Assembly: GCA_034359265.1 (NCBI GenBank) | Contig: CP136890.1 | Coordinates: 38,910,501 to 38,974,500, forward strand | Direction: 5' to 3' | DNA length: 64,000 bases | DNA from: Canna indica | Lineage: Eukaryota; Streptophyta; Magnoliopsida; Zingiberales; Cannaceae | In this document: one piece after another, positions 1-13,028 of the stretch | Position numbering within the stretch: the first letter of the stretch is position 1 | How the letters are laid out: each line of letters opens with the position of its first letter | Position numbers and translations under genes: made by a program | The notes under the pieces: generated by a model | The model's input: only the letters and a program-made list of their open reading frames with translations | What the model was told of the DNA's origin: nothing | Databases searched by the model: none

Positions 1-163
1 CATAATATATAAGAGAAAATCGATTCAAGGAAACAATTAAACTAACTAGTTGAGTTTTGGCAAAGTTACTCAGTTCCATATGGAAGACGGATACTCTCAT
101 GTTAAAACATGGTCATATTTCCATATAAAAAGACCAGTGTACTACTGTGCAGCTATCACTTAC

Positions 164-3100
164 CTATACATTGGTTTTTTCCCTGGCACCAAAACTGAAG
201 TAGCATGATGATCTTACGTAAATCACCTAGAGAAGACCTAATTAACTGTTGTAGTAAGTGGGCGGAAATTTGAACCTTCTCAGAAGCACAAATCTGTACC
301 AAGACAATTTCATCATCATAAAAAGATTTTTTTTTGCATTAGAAGTATTCCACTGACACTAAAGAATATACAACATTGAAGACAAAACTCTTACCATGTG
401 TACATGCCTAAACAACTCTTCAAAAGATGGGGGCTCAAAATCTAAAACAAGTTTATCCAATAGTGGAGGTAAGACAGGATCCTTGCCTGCATGACAAATG
501 TGACAACTAAACTAAGAAACCATAAAAATTACAGCCTGATAAAATAAATTCTTTAAGGTATTAACTACAAACTCACTATTGCTTGTAAGTATTATAGGTC
601 GTTTTGCCGTTTCTGCTAAATGTAGTATACTAGAAATAAAACCATGGTCTTCATCAAAAACAGTGTCCACATCCTCAAACAGTATCAATGATTTATTTGC
701 TACTCTGTTCCCTCCATCCCAGGAGCATCTACTAGGACCACTATCTTGAATAACAGTAGGAGCTCCAATTCCAAATTTCTCAAGTTTCAAGCTTTCTGTG
801 GTGCCTGGTGTGCCTGGAAGTACATCAAGGTTTTGCTTTCTCCTTGAAATTGTATTATTATCAAAGGACCTGAATGAAGCAACATAAATACTTCAAATTA
901 TTATCATTAGTAAAGTTGCATAAGAGTTATGCTACAAAAGTTAAAATTTGATGATACAACATATTGTTTATTAGCAATTACATTCAATACAGTTGAACTT
1001 CTCCTGTATCATTCAGTGACAGTAAATAAAAGGGCCAAATCATGTGCATGGAATCTAAGGGGTTTCTTCTTGGTATTTGCTAAAATATCTTTAAGCCATA
1101 GTTCATCTGACTCATGAAATCAAATCCAAGGCAGAGAGGGATAAAAGGATCATCTGCTCCTAGCCTTGAATGCTAACAAACCAAGCTTCTGTTTAACATT
1201 GTGTTTTTTCTTTGGAAACATGGTGTAATTGTACAAACAAGGTTCCACAGACCTAAGCCTAAACAAACAGATTTAACAAACAAATACATAGCTTCGCTAC
1301 GTGTATTTACACATTCTTCATGATGAATATGTAAAATAAAATTCTTCACAGGTATGTGCATTGGCAACCTTAAAAAAGATGTTTGGAAATAATATTTGGC
1401 GCTTTAGCATACACAGAAAATGAGATAATTTTACGAATTAGTTTCTGTTTGTGGCATTCTACAGATACACATCTCATTACCTGAATAGATGCTAGCTCTT
1501 GTCTAGTATCATTCTTTTATGGTTTACTACAATTTATCTCAAATGTTACTTGATGCAGAAATTTTTGGAACTCCAGAAAAATTGATGGCTCTGATATGCT
1601 AAACAATGGTTTGCTAGGTAGCTCAGGTAGAAACCTGCCCTTTCAGACAAGGTCATTTAGTCAAAGTTTAATCCTGTTGACAGGTCAGAATGGGCCATCA
1701 ATGTTCCAAAGTCAATGGCATCACAGATCAATGAATAAACAAGCTAATCGTAAATGTCAAAATTGTTGATTTAAACTAGCCATACTTCTCGTGAACACAA
1801 ATAGAAGGGATCGAATGTTCCAGCAACCAAGTAATTCTTCTCTACGTAGTAGCATAATTTGCTTAACTACAGCTATCAATAATTCATTCACATCATGTCA
1901 CTTAAAAGAATTTCAGCAAGGAAAACCACGAGGAAAAGGCCCATGAACCAGTAAGGAGAAAAGCTTGCAAAGATATAAAGAAAACCCATTGTCATATTAC
2001 TAAAAACCCAAAGTTTGCAAGACAAAACAGATGGTTGTGGAATGGTTCAAACCTAAAAGCAAAGCCAGTAGGATAGCTGGATAAGAAGTTAAAAATGCAT
2101 TCTAGCAGAATGTTAACAAACCATCTGTTGAATCCATGTGATTCCATTGCCTCCGCAAATTTGCTCTTGATATTTGCACCATTTCTCAAATCAGATGCAC
2201 TAACCTGTCCATGAATGAGATATTAGAAGCACAAAATATTAGAACCAAAAAGCAACTAAGTGTTCTTATTTGGCTCTTGCTTCTGCAAGTGCTATATGTG
2301 TAATCAGCAGTGACATGTATTTCACATGGCCATTTTTGCCTGAAAAAAGAAATAAAGTGTGCAGTTCTGCCTTGTTGATTCAAAGTGATATTTATCTTAT
2401 ATATCAAAGATCATAGCTCATAAAGAGGTTCAACCATTTTAATTCATGAACTTCTACTTTTGCTCTTTAACATGACATTATATAGCTAGAAATGGTACTT
2501 TCATCATCTGCAATGCATATAACAGTCACAGTTGTGAACATCAGAAAATACGTGGACAGGATATAATGATAACACACAACATTGAAAGTTAACTATTCAT
2601 ATAGTACTTAAGTATGCGAAGAGCAGTCCTAGTCATATTTTAGCGGTTTAGCCATATCCAATGTGTAGAAGAATCTAGAATACGTCTTGTGAGCGTTTAC
2701 AAATATATAGACAGGGCATAAAGCTTAACATGACATTGTAAAAGACAATTATTCAAAAAGAAGTGTCTATTATGGGTGTTAGAAATAAGTATTTGTATTT
2801 ATGTATAGGGTAGGATAAGTTATCTTGTTCTTATAGTACATCATACCATGTACATTGTATTTATTCTTTGGATGACTTATGAGAAAATTAATCTCTTTTC
2901 CTCCCTTAACATGGTATCAGAGCAGCCCATCTAGGGTTTTTTTTCTCTCCCTCTTTACCCCTCACTTTCTCACCATCGGTTACTCAAAGGAAGAGGAAAG
3001 TCCTCTTCCCCCTCTTATCACAAGGGGACCTCTTTCTGCCCGCCTCACACGTGAACAGTTTCCAACAAGTGGCGGAAACCATCAGCCTATTTTCAGCGAT

Positions 3101-6100
3101 TTCCAGCAAGCTGCTGCTTAGGCAGATTTCTTCTACTGGTCCGTCACTTTTAGGTGGACCATCTGGACTTTCCGAAGCCATCCACAAGGACTCAAGGTAC
3201 AATCCGAGCTCTTCTCCACAAGGACTCAAGGACTCAAGCCATCCACCAAGCCAGCAAACCCAAGGAACCGGAAAACAAGGTTTGCCTGGTCGACAGACTT
3301 GAGAAGAGGTCAGGAGTCGAAAAACAAGGTCTGCCTGGCCGACAGACTTGAGAAGAGGCCGGCGGACCTGAGAAGAGCACGGGAAGGCCGTCGGGCTTGA
3401 GAAGATGAATGAAAAAAAGGCTTACTCTTGAGGTTTGCCGAAACCCTAGGCGTCGCCGTTGCCACCGAAAGCTCAAGTAGGAGAGAGAGGGTAAACCCTA
3501 GCTCTGATACCAAGTTGAGTTGAGCCCAAAAAGTTATATTGTATTCATTCATGAAGGGGTATATAAAGGAGATGTACATGTAAACGAGGTACAACCTAAG
3601 CTATCATATAGTACCACACAAAATACATATAAAAACTATGTCATTCAACACCTCTCAACAAAATGGTCTTGCAGAACGTAAAAATAGACATTTATTGGAC
3701 ATTGCTAGAACATTGATGTTTCATATGAGCATCCCAAAAAGGATACAAGTGTTATGGTCTGCTGATGTAACATTCTTTGAAGACACACCTTACTTTCTTC
3801 CTCCGCCGTATCTACTTCACCCACACCTCTTGCTCCTCCTTTACCTCCACCTATACCTTCTCCTCCCACTATTGAAGTCACCGTTGTGGATCTCACTTCT
3901 ACTCTTGTCTCCTCCGAACTCTTCTCCAACGACTGATCCTACAAATGATCTATCCATTGCGCTACATAAGGGTAAATGCAACTGTACCTCTCATCCTATT
4001 AGTAATTTTGTTTCATTCACTCAATTGTAACCCTCCTTTCGTGCATTTGCCTTGTCCTTGTCTTGTGTTTCCATTCACAAGAGCACTTCTTGACCCTATG
4101 TGGAAGCAAGCCATGGATGAAGAAATGTCTACACTTACCTCCCAGCACACTTGGAATTTGGTCACTCCTCCAAATGCTAAACCAAGACTGTTGCCTGTAA
4201 GTGGGTCTTTACTATCAAATATCAATCGGATGCATCCATTGACAGGTACAAGCTCAGCTTGTTGCTAAGGGTTTCACTAAAGAATATGGTGCCAGCTACT
4301 TTGACACTTTCTCTCCAGTAGCTCCCTTATGTCAGAATTCTTGTTAGCAAGGCGATATATGGTCTTAAACAAAGTCCCAAGGCCTCCTTTGACAAGCTGA
4401 GTCAATTTGCTAAGCGCATTGGACTTGCAGTGCATGTGGATGACATTCTCCTCACTAGAAGTGATGAAGATGGCATTACAGAGGTTAAAACTCGTCTAAA
4501 GAAGCACTTTGTGACAAAGGACTTGGGACGCCCCCGATACTTTCTTGGAATTGAATTTTCTTATAGTACTAGAGGTGTAGCCTTATCACAAAGTATGTCG
4601 TGGATCTCCTAAGTGAAATTGGACCGCTAGGGTGTAAACCAGCCAGCACTCCCATTGAATCTCAACTTACCATCAAATCTCAACTTATTGCAGAGTCCAA
4701 AGGAGATGGAGCCTTAATGATTGTGCTAAATAACAAAGACTTGTTGGTAAACTTATTTATCTCATAGTGACTAGGCCGAATATTTTCTCAAACGTCTTCA
4801 CATGTGTTCGCTAAGGCACTCAGACCAGCTAGATTTAGTTAACTTTGTAACAAGCTGCGCATGATTGACATCTATGCTCCAACCTGAGGGGGAGTGTTAG
4901 AAATAAGTATTTGTATTTATGCCCAACAAAATTATTACACCTCACACGTCTTCACATGTCTTCACTAAGGCACTCGGGTTTACTAGATTTAGTTATCTTT
5001 GTAACACGTTGGGCATGATTAATATCTATGCTCTAACTTGAGGGGGAGTGTTAGAAATAAGTATTTGTATTTATGTATAGGGTAGCATAAGTTATCTTGC
5101 TCCTATAGTACATAATACCATGTACATTGTATTTATTCTTTGGATGACTAATGAGAAAATTAATCTCTTTTCCTCCCTCAATAATAGGATAGTACATTAA
5201 AATCACCTAGTTAGATAAAGAAAACGGTACGAGAATAACATATGTACCAACCATAGATTAAAATCTCATGTCGTACTGGGCATACCAGGTCACTACCAAC
5301 CACTAATTTTTCAACTATTGGTCTTTTTTTTACCAGCTTCAAATGGCTCTTTAGGCTATTGGGGCTTGTTTCTTATGGTTTTAGGACTACATATGGCCCT
5401 CAAACCCTCATGCATCCCTCAAACTCTAGCTCTGATAGTCTCTCAAATCTGCCGTTCTCTCTCAAATCTCTCATTCTTTTCTCATTTTCTGTCACTCACA
5501 CTCACACTCCAGGTGCCTACTCTCTTTTGACACACACCACTCTTCCACATTTTAGGTATATATTTGTATTTGCCATTGAAGCTTGAAGATTAAAATTGTT
5601 TTCTTAATGTATTGGACTATAGGGCTTGGCATAATGGTAAAGTTACCCACTTGTGACCTGGAGGTCATGGGTTCGAGCCATGAAAACAACCTCTCTGCAA
5701 AAAAGGGGAATGTTGCGTACATCATCCCCTCCCCAAAGCCCACAAAAGTGGGATTTCTTCGTGCACTAGTTCACTCTTTTTTTTATTGGACCATGGTTGA
5801 GAAGTTTATATGTCTCTTCATCATCTATTAGTGGATTATGTGTTTGGGGCTTAAAATTATATTTTGGATCTTAAATTGAAAAAAAATAGCTTGTACCATA
5901 TGTCGATGTCAATTAATATGAGGTTTTAAACCATGGCACCAACTACCAAGTATGGGCATCATTCAGGACATGTAGATAGAAAATAGGAAAGAATAACTAT
6001 ATATATACATATAATTTCATGAAAACATGTAAATGCTACCGCGCAGATCCAGCTTTTAGAGAAACTGGACTTTCAAATTGTCGAAGGATGAGAGCAGCAA

Positions 6101-9100
6101 ATGTCCTTAACCAAGAAAATGGAAGTATAATGTAGTCTGTAAAAGGACAAATATATGCTATTTGTGCTTGCTTCACGAAGACTACACTTTTGTTTGCTTC
6201 AATGGACATGAAAGTTAACAATTTTGAGCTTGCAAACAAAACTCAAACTTCTAGTTTGTTTTTTCTCACAAAACTACAAGTAGCAAAACCAAATGAATCT
6301 TCAAGGAATATAAATTATTTAACATGAGAATTGAATGCATGCCAAGTCTGTTAACAAAAGGAAGAGTACCTCAATTACTTCAAAGCCTTGCTCTTTTGCA
6401 CATGCATATATAGCAGCAGATTTTCCACTCTGAAATACACAAGCACATCAGATCAGCTCAATTTATTTGTCATAATTATTAGAAATGGAAGAGGTTATTA
6501 AATACAGGGAACAAATACACACAATAGGAAAGTCACTGGAAAGGGTTCAAATATACATAGTATTTGTCATCATCATTTCCAACCAAGGATTTGGTCAGAT
6601 AGTGATCTGTATATAGTATAAACACAGACACAGTATCCCATCAACAATCACTAGCATTTATATCCTTGACCAACACAACTAAAGTGCACAGAAAATGACG
6701 AAGAAGCTTGATTTGAGATTTCAATGTTTCTATTTTACACTTATTCCAATAATATCATATAGAATATATTGCTTTTTGGGTGATGCTAACTGATAAGGCA
6801 CAGGATTCAATCAACAATCACCAGTTTGCCTTGGTCCAACCATGAAACAAATTCAGTATGACTAGCATTTAAATCCTTGACCAACACAACTAAAGTGCAG
6901 AGAAAATGAGGAAGAAACTTGATTTGTGATTTAAATGTTTCTATTTTACACTTATACCAATAATATCATACATCTTCAATAGCAAGATACTCAGCTTCTA
7001 TATACACAATTGAAGTTCAATATATCTCTAAAACTTGAAAATTCTTAAAATGAAATCCCCAGCATTGTAAATAACCGGCTCATCTGGGCATTCTCATGTG
7101 ATTTACCAACAAAGATTCTCGATTAAAAAAACAAAAGAAAATTAATTGAATTAGTAATGAGAAAGAGGTAAACAAAAAATACAAAGGGATCTTACTTCAT
7201 ATAACAATCATGTCAAATGGTGATAAATATGTCATGTCACTAAAGAATATTTATGTACCTAGACATAATAAACATAGATGATTATGTATCTGTTGAAACC
7301 ATTTCTTACACATGTTGAAAGGAACATTTCTCAAACATGGACTAGGTCTAACTAGCAGCTTAATGTAAATATAAAAACAACAATAAGTGTATAACAGCTA
7401 GAAAATGGCAACTAACAATATTCCACAACCAATCTGGTATAGGAATTATCATGTTAGCATGCACATATGGTATGATTCTGAAGAAACAACAGAAAGAACA
7501 TGGTAAAAATAACCTACTGAAAATCTACACCAATATTCCTACCCATTCAAACATTCTGAAAAATCAACTTCTTATGGCGATTGAAGGTCGTGTCAATCAA
7601 TGGTTATATAATCACAAATCAAATACTGCATTTGTCAAGAAAAAACACAGAAACAATCTAATACTATTTTCTATTGGGTCAATACACACCCCGACAGGTC
7701 CAGTAATCAAAAGCACATTTCTAAGATTGGAAGCATCTTCTTGATCTGTATCAGATTCAGTTTCGTACAAGCTATCATCGGTAACTTCAACAGCACAATA
7801 CTCCTCAACATTAAACTTTTCAACTCTCTTTTGACCTTTCTCCTGCCAAGACTTGAGCCATTCGTTTAACTGCCTAACTGAACGATAATTGCCACAAACC
7901 TGCAGAACCAATCGGTTGTGTTAACCTTTTGAATTCGAGATATCGACTATATATACAATCCATTCATATAAAACGATAGCAGGATTTCCAAGGATATCCT
8001 TTTTAGTAAATATGCCAAATGTGACTATGCCTACAGAATTTCAGCATGATGCAAAACAAGTTCTTGATTGGCTGGCATAAACCAAGCAAACTGGAAGTGT
8101 GTGTGCCTTTGCAGTCACAACCCCAATGTCTGTATCATGCAGGCAAGCTAGGGCTGGAGTGCCTCATTAAAGCTTGCATCTATCTGAGGATGATAAGAGA
8201 AACATGAAAAACCCAAACTGAGATAGTTAGATGTTACCTCTGAGGCATTTTCTGGCTGGTATTTAGTTGTCCACAGGCTACACTCAGGCCAATAATTAGA
8301 TCGTCCATAGTATGATAACAACCTAAAGTCAAAAGTAATTTCCTAGTAAAATTTAGAACATAAGCTCATCATACAACCTATTCAAAAATCAATATAATGC
8401 TTGAAGCATCAGTACAAAAAATACTGAGTCTAAGAAATACTTTCATATCTCTGACCTTTCTTTATGAAGTCCATCCTGATGGCTGATCTCCAAGTTTCCC
8501 ATCCAACTACTACATCTTGATAAAAAAGAAACGGCACTACTTAGATGGAACTGCAAAATAATTGAGCAATTAGAATTATGTCTCTACAAATACACGTGTG
8601 TTCATGTTTGGCATGTGATAGATAAAAAATCGTATTACCTCTGAGTAGGAAGATGGCAGCTGCTTTTGGCATTGCCCATTGTCCTCTACTATAGATGCAG
8701 TTGTTGCTGAGTTATTTTCTGCTACAATTGATAATTGATCAGCATGCATCTCCCTAAGGGAAACAGTATGGAACCTCAAAGGCTCAACTAAGCCTCCACA
8801 ATCTGCTAAAGAACTTTCCGCTGCGCAGCTACCATTTAAGTCCAGAGTTCGCTCCATAAAGTTCCAATTACTCCAATCTAATGGGTTATCATCAGCCTAA
8901 AACCAAAAGTAAGAACAAGTATACTACCAAAATAGGCATATTTTGGAACATTATGTGCTGTTATATTATAATAAAAATGCAGATGACATGACTACCTACC
9001 TCTTTGTCAAATATGTGAAAAAGAGGATAGGAAATGGCAATATCCCTATCATAACCAGTCCACTGTTTACCCCTCTCCAATTTATCATCCTGGGACTCTG

Positions 9101-12100
9101 ATATTCGCTTAGCTTCTTTCCTGCAAGCGAAAAATGGATGTATTTGCTTTCCTGCAGATAAGCGCATGTTTTCCTGTCAGCAGAAACAGCACTTGTTCTC
9201 AGACCATCACATACAAAAGTAAATAAGAGAAAAGGAAAAAACTGGATTAGAAAGACAATTGAGAATTTTGAGTCACAATTGGATTATAAAATGTGAACAT
9301 TTCATAAATAAATGGAAGTAAACAATCTAATTATTAATTTACTCCCATTTATTCTTAATATATACTGAGATGATGAAAGAAACATCAACTTGAACATAGT
9401 GAACTTGTTCTATTCTGTAAAAGAAAGGTACAGTACAGAAGAGGCATCCGATGACCCTGATTGAATTCAGGTAATGAGCAAACATTGGATGGCTGTAATA
9501 ATTCAGTGAGCACTAAATGAAAAAGCATAAGAGGCTGAGTACCTCGCCTGCTAATTTTGCCTCTGTCCAAAGATTTATTATAGATGTAGGCTTTTTTTGA
9601 CACGTAAATGGATCATCTAAATCTTTCATGACGTCAAGTTTACTAGCATCACCACTCTGGTTATTCTTCAGCTTCTTGCAGCTGTTATTACCTTCAAAAA
9701 TGATTCTAGGAATCAAAAAATCATTATTTGATTATCCAGAAATAATTTAGGAAAAGTGTTTAGTTTGCAGCAAGAAGCAAGATAGTAGTGTGCATGCATG
9801 CATAATTCATCTGATGAAAACTCATTAGTGGAATGAAGAATCATTTCCAAACGATTTAACTATATACTAGATTATCATAGATTATTTGAATAAAGAGGAA
9901 ACCCAAATATTAGTGGAAACACATTATTTTGCAGCATCTAAAGTAAGAGTGTAAGACTAAAAAATTGTCTATAACTATGATAATATTAAAGTTGATTGGG
10001 TGATGGGAAAGGTGGTCACCCCAATCAACATTAACATGGAATCAGAGCAAGAATCCTCATGTCGACAATATTTTTTAAAAAAACATTATAGTCAAGTGGA
10101 TCATCATTCTCCTCAAGTTTACTCGTCCATATGTCAAGGAGAGTGTTAATAATATAAATGGATACATTAATCTCTTTTCTAAAAGCTTAATCTTTTGGTG
10201 AGGATGGTCACCCAATCAACTTTAACAAATACTAATCATACTACAGACACCATTTCCTTTTACCTTAACTTAAAAGCAATAGCAACAAACTTAGAGCAGC
10301 ACCAAAACTGAGTAGCACCTCTACCGATTACTAGCTGATTATAAAATACTCAAGTGGTAATGAATATGCAATAAATGAAATAGGTAACCTTTTTATTATA
10401 TGTCAAGCATGTAATGCATGAAGACATAGTACAATGTATACATATGAGACCAACCAAATATATACAGAACAATTAAATATTAGTTCATATTACTTCTGTT
10501 TACAATAAAACCTTGGTTTCAGAAAAGTTTGTATCTATAACTCAACTTTAGATTTTATTCTGAGTTCCCTACTTTACTCTCATCAAATAATGACCTCAAC
10601 AGTTATACCATTCATCTTGAGTATACATATCAAATTCATAATAGTATGGGGGGAAAAGAAGAGACCTAAAAGTTGACCCATGACACAATCCTGTAGTGAT
10701 AAGAAGCAACTAGACACTATTGTGACTATAACATTGGTGATTACTCCATGCACAGTTCTTCCCTCATATCAATCTAAGTTTAAGAATTACTTACTTTTCT
10801 AAAGCTCACACGGAACGATTTTGGATATTCAAGTTTTGCAAAATTAGACAAATAATATAGTAGCTTTTGTTTACTTTCTTTAGCCCCATTTGGCACATAT
10901 ACTTATACAATCAAATCTTATACGGTGTTTGGACCATCACATTGTATTGTATTAGTTTAGATGGCATTAGGGTCTTATACTATACGGCTATATGGTTATT
11001 GATGTATAATTTTATACGGGATGGAAGCGATGCATTAGGGCAGATAAGAAAATCAAATGATGGTACTTTTGTCCATAATTTCTCTTTATGTTAGTTTGGT
11101 GATCATGTAGTTGAATTTGAAATATGTGAATGGTTATTATTTTTATGATTTTTAAAATAAATGATACATTATGATAGAAAACTTTTTTATTGATAAGAAA
11201 TTGCAAGGATTTTCACTCTTGTAGTGTGTAGAAAGGTTATTTTCATTGAGAAAATAAAAAGAAAATATTTGGGTGGTGACATTTTTTTCCAAATTAACTA
11301 TAAAATTATCCCATTATCAATACTTAAATTACAATAATTTTCAATTTTGTAGTGGCTAGAAAAGTTATTTCAAAATAAAAAAGAACATTTGCATAAGAGC
11401 ATTTTTGTCCAGAATTAACTCTAAAACAGTTCTACTATGAATATGAATATTAATATATTATCTTGTAGAGTCTTATACAATGATGTACTAAACATATGGT
11501 AGGATATATTTTATTTTATCAAGTACAATGATGCAAAGAGGGTGGCTCGGCATAACAATAAAGTTATCCACTTGTGACGGAGAGGTCATGGGTTCAAGCC
11601 ATAGAAACAGCCTTTATACAAAAAGCAAGGAAAAGGTTGTGTACATCAACCCTCCCTAGAGCCCACCAAAGTGGGATTGCTTCGTGGACTAGGTCACCCT
11701 TTCTTTTTTTAAAGAGTGGTGGACCAAGCACCATACTAATCCTTATCCTATCAGGTTTTATACTATTATGCCTTCTAACAAGCCTCAACTTATGCGGAGT
11801 ACAAAACGAGGCATTTGTCTTTTCAATTCATCAACTCGGTAACTAATAAACGAAGCAGTTAATAGGAGTAGTCTCCTCAAACGTATGGTGATATAATTAT
11901 GAATGCATACTATAATCCTGTGTTCTATAAATCAATAAGACCGTACTAGGAAAGGTTATAATAATTATATATTAACTAATAGTTTTAGACCAAGAAGCAT
12001 AATTCTTGAAAGAACTTATATGTTAAATTACCGGGTGATTTCAACGGACTTTTTCTTCTCGTACTTATTGCGGGTGATTCCTTCCTGGTAACTGGAGACT

Positions 12101-12631
12101 GCCACAAAAATTCTTTAAAATATTAGATAATAAGAACGGCAAAAGAAAAATCAATTCGGACCAAAACGGTAGAGACAGTGAAATTTTCGGAAATTAAGAT
12201 TTATTTTTATCACTCTTCGAAAATGAAGAGAGATAATGTAGGTAAAGAGGTACATTCTTATAAAAGGAAACACAGATTTCAGCTTGCAACAGAGCTAAAT
12301 TCCATATGAAAGTAAATAGGACACTTTGAACCCAAAAAATCAGCACACTTAAAACATAAAGATCGATCTTTTTTCTCCAGCACCCAAAAAATACCTTTCT
12401 GGGAGCCCTCGCCTTCGTTTTCCCCTTTCTTTTCCCCTTCCCCTTGCTCTCTTCTTCGCTGCTTTTCTCCTCCTCGCTATCCTCCACCTCTAACGGTACA
12501 ATGGCATCACCTCCCTTGGGGGGACCCCAAGAAAGCTTGGATTGGACACACCTTCGCTGCCGCTTCGCCTCGGGGGGCGACGGCGTGACATCCATCACCC
12601 CCGGCTTCCCCTCTTCCAAGAAGTTTCCCAT
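164..12631 (-). CDS. ELG1: ELG1/ATAD5-like AAA+ ATPase (PCNA unloader), 5' thirteen exons, 3' end outside window
   Basis: Exons I can join in frame, in coding order: 12631-12395, 12098-12032, 9691-9543, 9173-9000, 8896-8639, 8550-8456, 8322-8238, 7899-7690, 6429-6370, 2204-2122, 869-577, 486-395, 293-164; about 644 residues. All junctions are AG/GT. Walker A is split as GPVG (exon 8) and SGKS (exon 9). Walker B and its context LILFEDVDTVFDEDHGF lie in exon 11, followed by KRPIILTSNS. Exon 13 has GDLRKIIMLLQFW, matching the helical segment after the AAA core. Exon 4 has KQIHPFFACRK, a conserved N-terminal block. Exon 1 is rich in charged and KGKGKRKGK-type residues, suggesting nuclear localisation. 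The family unloads PCNA from chromatin after replication. The exon 3 acceptor at 9692 is chosen because it keeps frame; an AG at 9706 does not. A second in-frame Met lies 12 residues after the start. The rest of the gene lies left of base 164. Confidence 0.88.
3040..3651 (-). mobile_element. Fragment of a second, inverted copia element nested in the first
   Basis: GCTCTGATACCA at 3501-3512 is the reverse complement of the copia primer-binding site. To its right, 3515-3651 reads on the minus strand as an LTR of about 135 bp, beginning TGTTGAATGACATAG and containing a TATATA stretch. Leftwards lies proline- and serine-rich, GC-richer leader sequence with a 51-bp imperfect tandem repeat near 3275 and 3326. 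No gag or pol homology is visible. The left boundary is approximate. Confidence 0.55.
4790..5080 (+). repeat. 154-bp tandem duplication of the copia 3' end
   Basis: The segment ending in the polypurine run and the first 31 bp of the LTR occurs twice, around 4871-4920 and 5025-5079. The LTR start TGTTAGAAATAAGTATTTG appears at 4894, breaks off, and reappears at 5049 as the real LTR. This is a duplication inside the element, not a third complete LTR. Confidence 0.7.
5621..5783 (+). mobile_element. Au-like SINE (tRNA-derived)
   Basis: Box A-like GGCTTGGCATAATGGTAAAG lies at the 5' end and box B GGGTTCGAGCC near 5669. A body like the plant Au SINE family follows, with a short T run at the 3' end. 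It is flanked by TATTGGACTAT (5610-5620) and TATTGGACCAT (5784-5794), an 11-bp target duplication with one mismatch. It lies in an ELG1 intron. A second copy is at 11541. It is not a functional tRNA gene because the lower half diverges completely from a cloverleaf. Confidence 0.85.
6620..6975. repeat. Intronic direct duplication, about 211-bp period
   Basis: A segment containing TGACCAACACAACTAAAGTG occurs at about 6668 and 6879, with similar flanking text for more than 100 bp (CAATCATCAG-like start, TATTTTACACTTAT end). Both copies are in the intron between ELG1 exons 9 and 8. No element termini or coding potential were seen. Confidence 0.7.
9950..10227 (+). mobile_element. Possible TRIM (miniature LTR retrotransposon)
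   Basis: A short 3' LTR-like segment at 10144-10227 begins TGTTAAT and ends TTTAACA. The left counterpart, about 9950-10036, ends ATTAACA. Directly after it comes TGGAATCAGAGC, one base off the usual copia primer-binding site, and CAAGGAGAG precedes the right copy. The total is about 280 bp with no coding capacity, in an ELG1 intron. The two terminal copies match well only in their last 40 bp, so the call is tentative. Confidence 0.45.
10228..11540. other. ELG1 intron 2 sequence without recognised content
   Basis: AT-rich intron between ELG1 exons 3 and 2. Short open frames here have no recognisable motif. A stretch from about 10870 with repeated CTTATAC motifs might be a degraded MITE, but no convincing terminal inverted repeats or target duplication were found. 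Confidence 0.5.
11541..11710 (+). mobile_element. Au-like SINE (second copy)
   Basis: It shares the body of the SINE at 5621, including CACTTGTGACGGAGAGGTCATGG, split here by point changes. Box B is GGGTTCAAGCC, and CCCACCAAAGTGGGATTGC lies towards the 3' end, which closes in a T run. AAAGAG flanks both sides (11535-11540 and 11711-11716). It lies in ELG1 intron 2, antisense to the gene. Confidence 0.85.
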
Positions 12632-13028
12632 CCGCAGGTGACCCTTTGAGATGAAACACGATCAACTATTGAAGGGATAGTGAGCAGCTAGGGTTCGGAT
12701 AGTAGGAGGAGGAGGAGGAGATGGCGGGATATTTCGACCGCGGAATAGTTCCCGCGCTTGAGACGGAATAGCGAGCAGATTTGTTGCTATCGCCAAGGAA
12801 TAACCGATGTCCGCGTCAGGAGAATGAGAAACCCTTTCGCCGCTTTTGAGGCCCAGAATTGTATCATCACGTGCAATGCACGTGACATAATAAGTAACAA
12901 ATAGCCGTTGGTGCTTTAAAGTAGATCATTTCGACCGTAAGTCGATTCCGGATCCAAATCAAAATCGAAGTCTGAAAACCAATCAAATTAACCGAGGGAG
13001 ACAAGTCAACTCAGTCAAACCTGATCTG
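12632..13028 (-). promoter_or_regulatory. Probable ELG1 5' UTR and promoter region
   Basis: This is the stretch immediately upstream of the ELG1 start codon on the minus strand. It has a GGA/TCC-rich purine tract near 12704-12722, as often seen in plant 5' UTRs, and is more GC-rich than the introns. I see no clear TATA box. The assignment rests on position, so the extent is an inference. Confidence 0.4.

Larger units (their letters stand above)
2777..5183 (+). mobile_element. Degenerate Ty1/copia element in ELG1 intron
   Basis: The 135-bp LTRs are 2777-2911 and 5049-5183, both starting TGTTAGAAATAAG. A primer-binding site TGGTATCAGAGC (initiator Met tRNA type) follows the left LTR at 2912. 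A polypurine run GAGGGGGAG precedes the right LTR. Flanks ATGGG (left) and ATAGG (right) look like a decayed 5-bp target duplication. Surviving coding pieces are an integrase segment from about 3648 (QQNGLAERKNRHLL) and a reverse transcriptase segment at 4430-4612 (VDDILLT, then KDLG and YFLGIEF). Frames are broken by stops and large deletions, so it is non-functional. It sits in the 4.2-kb intron between ELG1 exons 9 and 10, in the opposite orientation to the gene. Confidence 0.85.

Noticed and set aside
5621..5700. tRNA gene
   Set aside because: Box A and B are present but the acceptor stem and anticodon arm cannot be formed, and the sequence continues as a SINE with a target duplication.
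7451..7744. 97-residue plus-strand ORF
   Set aside because: It is antisense to ELG1 exon 8 and intron; the coding evidence is on the other strand.
10867..11510. MITE in ELG1 intron 2
   Set aside because: Repeated CTTATAC words suggested terminal repeats, but no matching inverted ends or duplication could be found.
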